Assembly (NCBI GenBank): GCA_012934845.2
Contig: WNNJ02001142.1
Span: forward strand, 62,001 to 126,000
From: Pomphorhynchus laevis
Taxonomy: Eukaryota > Acanthocephala > Palaeacanthocephala > Echinorhynchida > Pomphorhynchidae
Reading direction: 5' to 3'
DNA: 64,000 nucleotides
A program made the position numbers and the translations under genes. Positions 59,601-64,000 of the stretch are shown here, piece by piece. The notes beneath the pieces were generated by a model. The model ran no database searches and was not told the DNA's origin. It worked only from the letters and a program-made list of their open reading frames with translations. Numbering within the stretch: position 1 is the stretch's first letter; every line of letters begins with the position of its first letter.

Positions 59601-62600
59601 CGTCATATTTCACTCAAACAGAAAAGTTGCAACTTTACTGGACATATATTTACATATATCGTTTGCGTTCTATAATATTGAAATGTTTAGATAAACCATC
59701 ACGGGCGATTTAATTCATATGTCGCTCATTAAATTTCGCGTTTTTGGATTCGGGTTTGGTTGCCTTTGAGTATTTTTATTAAATCTTAAGCAGATAGTGC
59801 ACGCTTGTGTCTAAGAAATAGCCCTTAACGTTTACACTGTTTTAAAACCCAAATCCACAATAGATAGTGGTTTTGTTAAACAACTGATCTAAAAATTAGA
59901 AATTAAAACATGCAGGAAACACAAACTAAATCAATTGTTCATTCCAGTCGTAGCCTTTGCTTTATCTTCCTTTTTATCATTACGGCATCAGGTCCAGAGG
60001 GATCTGAGCCCTTCGGCCGCATCAGCGGGCCTCCTTCCTACTGAACCATTCGGGGTCTTTTACCCCTAAGAATCCAGTCGAGACGGACTATGGTCGGTAA
60101 TTTGAAGATGAGGAGCTTAATAAACCTTAGTATTTGCTCTGGAGTACGTCCTATTGAAAAGAAGACCAATCCCTAGATAGCTTAAGTACCCTAGAGCCGC
60201 ACTTGGGTTTTATCATTCAATGACATATGCTGGGCCCGTTTCAGAGCCCCCTAGCTTTCTTCAGAATTCATTTAAGTATGTCCAGGTCAGCTTTCGCCGA
60301 CTAATTCACCGTAACGTTGAACCTCAGATATTTTACTCGACTCGTGAAGATGGATAGTGGTTAAGGCCGCAAAATGGAGGAGAGTGCAGAGTGCTAGTAT
60401 CTTAAGCTTTTTTAGTGGCAGGAACGCCATGAAAGACTACCACCTGCGATTTGTAGGAGTTTAAAATAAAATTGGATGAGGGTAAATGATCTTTTAATCT
60501 TAAAGAGAAACGGCTGATGTCCGAGGCTACATCTTTGAATCTGCATCCAGAGAACAGGGCTGTGGTATCATCATATTTCGCAAAATGTTGATCACGTTAA
60601 AATGCCTTGAATAGAACAATGGAGGCAGCAACGTACAAGATAGAAAATAGTAAGGATCCTTGATGCACACCTGTAATAGGTCAGAACTGACGTGCATCAG
60701 GTCGTCTTCATGATAGAACCGTTTGATGTACAGCCTAATCTCCATCATGTTAGCAGTTCTTGCAGGCAACCCGAGAGACCTGATAGAGGAGATAACGAAG
60801 GGAATGGAGATCCGGTCAAATGCAGCTAAAAATCAAGAAAAACAGCCACAGCAAACTGGTGACTGTTATCCTGACAAAACTTACGCACTTCACCAAATGC
60901 TGAATGAACCGATCACCCTTTGAAAAAACCATGACAACTCGGTGAGATCAAATTATGCCTACAAAGATAATCGTGAATTCTAAACGCAAGCGTTTTTCCG
61001 TAGATGGAGATGAGAGCGTTTTGAATCTAGATGGGCCGCAGATCATTAGGACAAGTGACCAATCTCTTTTTAGGTAAAATCTCGACGGCTGATGTTGATG
61101 TTAGCAACATCTAAAGGGGAGATGTCAGCAACATCCGACCTCCTTTCTCTGTCTGTCTGTCAAAAGCTGACAGACCAGAGTGGAGAGTGGCGCGTTTGAT
61201 TTGGAGATGCCCGGAAGTGGCTTTCAAGAGTTTAGGAATTCTGGAACAGATAGATCCCTACTCCTAAAGTCATCATAGGGCGGGATTTGTTGTGGAGATT
61301 GAGTGGCTCCATAAATATGTAGGAATAGTGACTCCTCCTAAACTTTGTCAAGTCCTTTGCTATCGATCAAACCCAAGACTATATCCTTCCAGCAGACAAA
61401 TTTCTCCTTATTTGATATATTTCAAAAGGAAGAGTGAGAAGGGTTAAGGTGAGTAATGCTAGCCTTATCCCTACTCAGCTGGAATCTATATCTAGAGCTC
61501 CAGTATTTATTCGAGAGGACCTGTCTGGTGGAAACAAAGAGATTGGGAAGGTGTAACATTTTAGCTTGGACCTTGAGTTTTGTTGGAGTGGGATTGTATA
61601 TTTGACCTTTATAGGTAGTCGAAAGGATCGCGGTAGCTTGCGATGAGAGGTAGGAATTAAATTTGGTCAAACTCTCAATTCCAATTCTGGGGAAGAGTTG
61701 GATAGCTGCCTGAAAGAAGGCCACTATTATGGGATCAAAATAATCCTCCTTCTAAGCAACGTTTCTTTCTCTATCCGCCAGCAAATTAGGTCATGAGAGT
61801 TGGTCAGTTGTTGGAACGACTGCTTTGTGCAGATGGGTTTCAAAAACCACATCTTATGAAGCAGTAGTATATCGAATAGAGAATTTGTTGTAGAGCAATG
61901 AAAGGTAGAGAAGGTGGTTTGTGAATAAGATAGCCGTTCCTTGCACTGCGGAGTGCTGCATTAATCCAATGACCAGTTTTGTCGTTGAAGTCACCTAATA
62001 ACATGTCATAGCCACTACCTAAAATATGGTATAGTAGGTCACAGTTCTTATGAATCTCCGGATGTAGATATTGGCTATGCTAATACGCTTATCGTTCCTA
62101 CAGAGTGATATAACTAAACAATACAGGGCTGGACAAGAGTAGTTTAAAATGATGGATTATCTTAAGGAGCTTTTCACTAAGTTTAAAAGACCTTGAGATG
62201 AAGATGAGTGAGGGGGTATGTACGGAGTAAAATGGGTGTAGATGTGCTTAGGTATAAATCGAGTAATATCCAGAGGGGACGGATATACCGCGACTCTTGA
62301 AGGACTATAACATCTGCATCTCTACCAGATAGAAGGCTAAGGGTGAAGCACCTACCGAATACCACTGAAGGATATTCAATTAAAAAGGCTCTTGATTACT
62401 TCCCATTGCTTTGATTTAAGCGCAGTGGGACGCCTTCCGCCTAGTCGGAATTAGATGCGGGAAGATAGCCCTTTCCACATCCCGTTCCAACAGGAGAAGA
62501 TATTTGCCCACGGACATTATCTTCATTTCCCTGGTTTGTGATTGCCCATAATGAGTTCGTGTGAGCCAGCTTATTTGGTGATATTAACTGCCATGAACCA

Positions 62601-63886
62601 TTCCTTTTGTTGTATTTGGCTGAATTTCTTTTGTTGGTCGTTGCAATCCCAACTGTGGGAGTTTGGGTGGAATTCCCAAATGTACCAACTAAAGACTAAA
62701 CTAGGTATTTAAGATGCTTAATGGATTCCTGATATCTCGCATCCATGAACTTTATTATATCAGCAAAATTAATACTTTTTCCTTATTCCAGTCTGTGACA
62801 GCTCTAGTAAAACTGTTGTGTTTAGGTATATCCGGCATGTGCCTCCTTTGGTAGTTTTTAAAGTGAATACATTTTCTTAAACCATGCGGGGTGCTCACCC
62901 CCCCCCGCTGTTCAAGCAGCACAGTTTGCTCTCACATTTGGTTTGATGTATCGTGCTTGAACCGCATACCTCGCATTTTAGGGGCGAGGAACAACTTGAT
63001 GATCAGTGCCCCAAATGGTGGCACTTATTACAGTGTGGGTAAGTTACTGTATCTGTCTCCATTAGAGTAAATTTCAAATTGTACCCGATAAAGTGATTAC
63101 ATGGAGTGTTAATTACAATGTAAGCAATATCCATTTGTGCGCTGCAGTATGTTATTGGTATGGAAGACCATTCTTGCTAGTTGTAAAGCGGATTTTGGAG
63201 ATGTTACATTCTTTCTTTAGAGCTGCTACGTCTTCTTCCGTGCTGTATGTAGAAATTTTATTGATTTTAACTGATGACATAATTAGTTTTGATAAGATGG
63301 TGGCTATATCCAAGAATCTTTTGTTACAAAATTCGGTATAAGATCTGACCAAGTCGGGGGAGGCAAAGGATATTTTAAGTTCGCCTTCATAGTATTCGAT
63401 TGTATTGAATATAATTCGCTAATTAGATTGGTTGGTGAAGTTTCTTAAGAAAATGTTAAATAGATTTTGACAAAATCCACAATGAATTAGTGAATCGCAT
63501 AACTTAATTATTGAAGCGATCAAACGTATGGAACTAAAATAATTCTAGTATAAGCACTGGCTTTGCGCTGCTCTATAGATCTTACAGTTTTTTATTTTTA
63601 TAATTCTGCTATAAAGTAATTCCGGCAATAGATCGTTTTAAATTAATCTATTGATTTTCTATTTACAATTGATTAGATTTTGAAATTTTATTTTATCAAG
63701 ATTACCAAACATGTGTTGTTGCTTACTCACGCGAATTTCTTTAAAGAATGCATTGGAAAAAGGAATTGCTGCTGATTCTGTATGTATAGGATTTTTAATC
63801 ATTTTAATTATTGTTCTGAGTTTCAGGTAATCGAATTTCTTGGTACGAACCTTACCCGCAAATCAAATTCGATGAAACAAACTCAG
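41352..63886 (+). CDS. GTF2H4: TFIIH subunit p52 (GTF2H4/Tfb2/marionette), continues right
   Basis: Eleven exons: 41352-41452, 41496-41600, 48003-48270, 53692-53786, 53834-53936, 55155-55220, 55264-55344, 57357-57483, 57532-57583, 63701-63779, 63827-63886. All introns are GT-AG; phases agree throughout (1137 nt, 379 codons, no stop). Blocks align in order with p52: SSCLGVLRSLDTMTQH, LILMKIPVLRDVVYSWI, YLKHSFKTNLFAAIYMG, RQWEATLEILL, SIIRILQHANLLS, GFNFLLSNRQSQLW, YLILIFQLYFSSTKQKYSL, GFLICENNYRLYAYT, KLLQLFCHVLYRLPNM, LTRISLKNALEKGI, VIEFLGTNLTRKS. p52 anchors XPB in TFIIH and stimulates its ATPase in transcription initiation and nucleotide-excision repair. The XPB-clutch/p8-binding C-terminus (about 85 residues) lies mostly outside. 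Short introns (43, 47, 43, 48, 47 nt) alternate with long ones (6.4, 5.4, 1.2, 2.0, 6.1 kb), most carrying retroelements. Confidence 0.88.
42480..47065 (+). mobile_element. LINE family D in GTF2H4 intron 2, near full length, frameshifted
   Basis: Putative ORF1 starts at ATG 42508 (MPKSTRRVVFLNPRNLPN), then a shift and a finger at 42602-42760 (IECNLEGCDLWTMMTF, IFGFCSVSK). Endonuclease 44220-45010 (SNIRGLFSKKDELVCRVHSL, AVFYETWINSSHGDSEIGID, then LMDDLNMPHVDWSDYTP in place of GDFN-x-P-x-x-DW, and SDHIVIL). RT 45133-46550 (NSAGPDEIPSIFL, IFVNLSKTFDTVPHDNLIQT, CGVPQLSVLSPLL, YDF for YADD). C-terminal part and hairpin tail ATGAGCCTGCGTGCTCTTT end near 47065. Same orientation as the host gene. Confidence 0.75.
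47066..48002. other. GTF2H4 intron 2, right part
   Basis: A/T-rich intronic sequence between the LINE D tail and exon 3, ending in a T-rich tract and acceptor TTTATAG. No further exon or repeat was recognised. Confidence 0.5.
48003..48270 (+). CDS. GTF2H4: GTF2H4 exon 3
   Basis: Starts in phase 2 (C completes Ser with AG of exon 2) and ends ...MTRQWE before gtaggt. It encodes CNLKIIKAKDHQTLNKTVWY, LKHSFKTNLFAAIYMG and the RQWE block that matches ERWE of animal p52. A 43-nt GT...AG stretch at 48138-48180 lies inside; splicing it would shift the frame into a stop, so it is kept as coding, although it lengthens a variable loop by about 15 residues. Confidence 0.85.
48626..48668 (+). ncRNA. Possible hammerhead-like core in GTF2H4 intron 3
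   Basis: CTGATGA (48626-48632), GACC (48633-48636), a 24-nt loop, GGTC (48661-48664), GAAA (48665-48668). Core order and stem II fit a hammerhead, but the loop is long and stems I and III are not evident. The surrounding 48540-48740 is GC-richer than the intron and may be an unrecognised element. Confidence 0.25.
48841..48960. repeat. TA-rich low-complexity tract
   Basis: TATAATATTATATTAATATA-type simple sequence of about 120 bp inside GTF2H4 intron 3, upstream of the LINE insertion. Confidence 0.7.
49081..49254 (+). repeat. 20-bp tandem array at the 5' end of LINE family A
   Basis: Eight full units of TTCCTGTCAGTTCCAGATTA (the first has TTAG for TCAG) plus a 14-nt partial, immediately followed by CGCTCGCTACGCTCGCGGAT and the ORF1 start at 49300. 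Units are otherwise identical. By analogy with monomer arrays in front of some LINEs this could be promoter or 5' UTR sequence. There are no spacers, so it is not a CRISPR. Confidence 0.9.
49300..50217 (+). CDS. LINE family A ORF1 protein with zinc finger
   Basis: 305 residues. Residues about 24-70 form a Cys/His cluster: FEVGCDSKDCDVWTLVRVKI then HFTCGFCTS. Spacing C-x3-DC-x-x-W...H-x-x-C-x-x-C suggests a PHD-like finger, as known for ORF1 of CR1-group LINEs. The rest is Ser/Thr/Pro-rich, with the internally repeated phrase NNLHPSxKIISSxISDQxIQ (two copies). ORF1 proteins bind element RNA. The frame ends at 50217; coding similarity to copy 2 continues in another frame (50024-50485), so the ORF1 end is probably frameshifted. 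Confidence 0.75.
   Translation: MPKKARSQIPVPDQESSTSECNDGYTSFEVGCDSKDCDVWTLVRVKISDHSVYKRKHFTCGFCTSVRLLQLSCSSTPVSHTTTQTNAVLDVSLASTPDFASYNPIIEPTLSHTPRSTTYQTSINLSHSNNANGKAFHLVPPLSYSSPNLNKSQTSLFSSRTPYSTSPVSPLNNLHPSIKIISSNISDQLIQHSIPVTHAPTYFNSPYSTSHVTLPNNLHPSFKIISSHISDQPIQHPAPVTLAPTNINSLSSTSVISTYICSSTSTLTKLCPSTTSTKSFSFARSLYYHIKLKAFRICFSTISPR
50610..51350 (+). pseudogene. LINE family A endonuclease domain, frameshifted
   Basis: 50610-51026: FESARQIASHTSTASNHGSI and RYTSFELLICRLS, ELVIVYRPG. A shift near 51000 leads into 50980-51768: FVLGDYNIRLNRPADSNSI, ILGGALDIIAVPNC, DPGLSDHFLVTLTVTRP. These are the YRPG, GDFN (here GDYN) and SDH blocks of an apurinic-type endonuclease that nicks target DNA. Confidence 0.75.
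51528..53489 (+). CDS. LINE family A reverse transcriptase (ORF2 C-terminal two thirds)
   Basis: A 653-codon open frame (the stop is included at 53487-53489). Blocks in order: RHAPWFDSDCSLSKRRLRHS, TSPSDPIPTHLL, ATVRPLIKKQSLDSSLPSSY, RPISLLPTLSKLLERLVLKQ, FQAAFRSNYSTEIA, VSLDLSSAFDIVDHSILLHR, SGVPQGSVLGPILFSLLLGD, FHVMQYADDILIYAHAP (catalytic YADD), LYLNPDKSKIMWILPRR, LVFLGFHFDNRLSLKPFV, LLYSRLDYCLSLFSNSP, LQRIVNAAVRILLRLRRFDH, SFLVASPLSWIHLPIHIRQS. It would copy element RNA at the nicked target. All RT motifs are intact, but the upstream endonuclease is in other frames. No convincing own start codon; it is part of a broken ORF2. Confidence 0.9.
   Translation: MRHAPWFDSDCSLSKRRLRHSFCMYKRFLKSSPNSLPPNLRDSYFSQRRSHLILIHTKRNLFWRNQLESSSNSKSHWKILNSILSRSSTPCNINPDEFSSYLQTKLSNLLFLLPIVPLYPLLSLNTSLPELFHLLPVSSDEVSSVLLSLPNKTSPSDPIPTHLLKNICSSILPFLTTLFNSSIRSRTFPSIWKCATVRPLIKKQSLDSSLPSSYRPISLLPTLSKLLERLVLKQVNTYLFSSNLFPPFQAAFRSNYSTEIACLKVYNDLLISRDHKLCSVIVSLDLSSAFDIVDHSILLHRLRHDYGFSLPTVSWFSSYLSNRTFRVYSNSSLSHPSSIPSGVPQGSVLGPILFSLLLGDLSSISHKFNFHVMQYADDILIYAHAPVYRIHDLSVSASHCLVSISNHLSSLRLYLNPDKSKIMWILPRRLGFEPPSVSLNSTILPIVDNLVFLGFHFDNRLSLKPFVRDKVRSSSLILRNIRQVRRLIDFPSCMTLISSLLYSRLDYCLSLFSNSPKSTLLPLQRIVNAAVRILLRLRRFDHTSYHLASLDLPTIYCRVQIRLLIVAFRLVTFHTPSFLNLPFLDNSRPVYCSLRSCNSLLLHVPNYSTSFGLRSFLVASPLSWIHLPIHIRQSTSLPCFKRQIRSHLNNLSA
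53692..53936 (+). CDS. GTF2H4: GTF2H4 exons 4-5 with 47-nt intron
   Basis: Exon 4 (53692-53786) starts GCA in phase 0 after tgtttag and encodes ATLEILL...SSSESIIRILQHANLLS, ending CG. Intron 53787-53833. Exon 5 (53834-53936) starts with A completing Arg and encodes SPEKAITGKGFNFLLSNRQS, QLWTLIKSVLDLSQ, then gttgat. The open frame continues 17 codons into the intron, but the next conserved block is at 55155. Confidence 0.88.
53937..55154. other. GTF2H4 intron 5, AT-rich
   Basis: 1.2 kb of A/T-rich intron ending in TTTTCGATTTTAG. No transposon similarity was recognised. Confidence 0.5.
55155..55344 (+). CDS. GTF2H4: GTF2H4 exons 6-7 with 43-nt intron
   Basis: Exon 6 (55155-55220) encodes ESDDISEYLILIFQLYFSS and TKQ. 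Intron 55221-55263. Exon 7 (55264-55344) encodes KYSLNLPPEKIAILRIFDSV and GIIKINE, then gtattt. Together they match the D-x-x-E-x-x-x-FLFQL-x-FS...YS...L-x-x-FG-L-V segment of animal p52. Confidence 0.88.
55930..56625 (+). repeat. Satellite-like repeat, locus 2 (379-bp period), in GTF2H4 intron 7
   Basis: CGCCTTTATTCACAATGCCA at 56071 recurs at 56450, period 379; almost two units, nearly identical. Shared with 25500-25990 (GCAACAACCTCTGCCTAGTG, CTACTGAT-A-GT, GGTCGTCTAGAAGTGACATG). Relative to locus 1 each unit has about 15 extra bases around ATACTGTATCATTTCGATGA. The duplicated CCATTAAGGATCCA words at 55938-55958 mark the array edge. Small ORFs inside are not conserved between loci. Confidence 0.85.
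56770..56901 (+). pseudogene. PLE GIY-YIG endonuclease N-terminal fragment
   Basis: The frame reads ENFNKNAIIYKIPCKECEHV, YIGQTCQGFAKRIKQQF, then TAA. IIYKIPC-x-x-C...YIGQT...R-I-K is the start of the GIY-YIG nuclease of Penelope-like elements (V-YKIPC-x-x-C-x-x-x-YIGQT-x-R). Flanking words (AAGTCATAATC...AATTGAAATTTGAA) occur both at about 56732-56777 and 56972-57030, a direct repeat on either side. Confidence 0.75.
57357..57583 (+). CDS. GTF2H4: GTF2H4 exons 8-9 with 48-nt intron
   Basis: Exon 8 (57357-57483) starts GAT in phase 0 and encodes DCRYEYFIVSSLSKEILHF and GFLICENNYRLYAYT, ending in phase 1. Intron 57484-57531. Exon 9 (57532-57583) encodes SSDFKIKLLQLFCHVLY and ends AG before gtagag. 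The GF-x-x-x-ENNYRLYAYT block is the most diagnostic p52 signature in the window. Confidence 0.9.
57584..58594. other. GTF2H4 intron 9, left part, AT-rich
   Basis: A/T-rich sequence with AATTAATTATT repeats around 57965-58040. No exon is needed here, because the phase from exon 9 joins exon 10 directly. Confidence 0.5.
58595..58980 (-). pseudogene. Unidentified coding-like fragment, probable retroelement
   Basis: A 126-codon minus-strand open frame with higher GC than the intron around it (MCQWRFIKHAICLSLKSSSA, VVAISKLQPCSVFLCN, IELKLSLLDPGIYLTLHSF). The composition looks genuinely coding, and it lies in the same intron and strand as the LINE at 59.9-63.4 kb. I do not recognise the domain. 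Confidence 0.3.
58981..59925. other. GTF2H4 intron 9, middle part
   Basis: Somewhat GC-richer up to about 59120, possibly the rest of the preceding fragment, then A/T-rich. No feature was recognised. Confidence 0.4.
59930..63370 (-). mobile_element. Jockey/R1-like LINE family F with zinc-knuckle ORF1
   Basis: Minus-strand order: ORF1 about 62780-63352, ending with three CCHC-like knuckles (CNKCHHLGH, CEVCGSSTIHQTKC, then a C-x-x-x-GGGEHPAWFK block). Endonuclease about 61850-62400 (DAD-V-I-V-LQESR, LLGDFNDKTGHWINAALRSA). RT about 60400-61300 (GVHQGSLL, KYDDTTALFSGC with YDDT in place of FADDT). GC-rich 3' UTR 59980-60190 homologous to 30610-30890. Multiple frameshifts and stops, no intact ORF. 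It is antisense to GTF2H4 in intron 9. Knuckles plus FADDTAL-type RT place it nearer jockey/R1 than CR1. Confidence 0.7.
63371..63700. other. GTF2H4 intron 9, right end
   Basis: A/T-rich sequence ending in ATTTTATTTTATCAAG, the acceptor of exon 10. No other feature. Confidence 0.5.
63701..63886 (+). CDS. GTF2H4: GTF2H4 exons 10-11 with 47-nt intron
   Basis: Exon 10 (63701-63779) starts with A completing Arg and encodes LPNMCCCLLTRISLKNALEK and GIAADS. Intron 63780-63826. Exon 11 (63827-63886) encodes VIEFLGTNLTRKSNSMKQTQ before gtacga. It matches RFPNM...TR-x-S-x-x-x-A...GI-x-A-x-x-I-x-FL...KQT of animal p52. A probable exon 12 starts at 63940 (VTITAN...) after a 53-nt intron and leaves the window. 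Confidence 0.88.
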
Positions 63887-64000
63887 GTACGAAGTTTTAA
63901 GCGTTAAGAACTGACAAATATTTATAAAAATTGTTATAGGTTACCATAACTGCTAATTGTTCTTATGTTGACTTCGGCTAACCACATATCCACCTTATCT

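Noticed and set aside
1-64000. tRNA, rRNA, snRNA and bacterial-type genes
   Set aside because: No cloverleaf with conserved A/B boxes, rRNA core or operon-like gene packing was seen by eye; a covariance-model scan would be needed to exclude small RNAs.

Overview
This is a eukaryotic, almost certainly invertebrate-animal, AT-rich nuclear window. The signs are spliced genes with very short introns (mostly 43-53 nt), an animal-type epsinR/CLINT1 gene, and dense non-LTR (LINE) and Penelope-like (PLE) retroelement debris. The standard genetic code fits all reading frames. No bacterial operons, CRISPR arrays, rRNA or tRNA genes were recognised. I could not assign a phylum.

Host genes. (1) 2785-4565 (+): short exons with consistent splice signals at the 3' end, tentatively an ERGIC2/Erv41-like protein. 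The last exon abuts a PLE insertion. (2) 5526-7028 (+): intronless epsinR/CLINT1 homolog (ENTH domain plus adaptor-binding tail). (3) 14616-16841 (-): intronless trehalose-6-phosphate synthase fused to a trehalose-phosphatase domain; the synthase site looks intact while the phosphatase motifs are altered. (4) 41352 to beyond the right edge (+): the TFIIH p52 subunit (GTF2H4/Tfb2). It is assembled here from 11 exons (379 codons with continuous phase) and a probable twelfth. Its tiny introns alternate with introns bloated by retroelements, so it covers at least 22.5 kb.

Layout. 0-9.5 kb: genes 1 and 2 with LINE scraps, a PLE with inverted terminal arms, and hammerhead-like PLE repeats. 9.9-13.9 kb: a PLE reverse-transcriptase graveyard with tandem duplications. 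14.6-16.8 kb: trehalose gene. 17-41.3 kb: LINE graveyard, with several CR1/L2/jockey-like families in both orientations, nested insertions and a satellite pair. 41.3-64 kb: GTF2H4. One long intron holds a LINE (42.5-47.1 kb), a second holds a near-full-length LINE with a 20-bp repeat array at its 5' end (49.1-53.6 kb), a third holds satellite units and a PLE GIY-YIG fragment (55.3-57.4 kb), and a fourth holds a zinc-knuckle LINE on the minus strand (59.9-63.4 kb).

The four host genes are unrelated in function (early secretory traffic, clathrin/SNARE sorting, trehalose synthesis, transcription/DNA repair) and are not expected to be co-regulated. Most of the sequence is decayed retroelement. 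Element boundaries are approximate, because they were set by eye from translated similarity and repeat ends.
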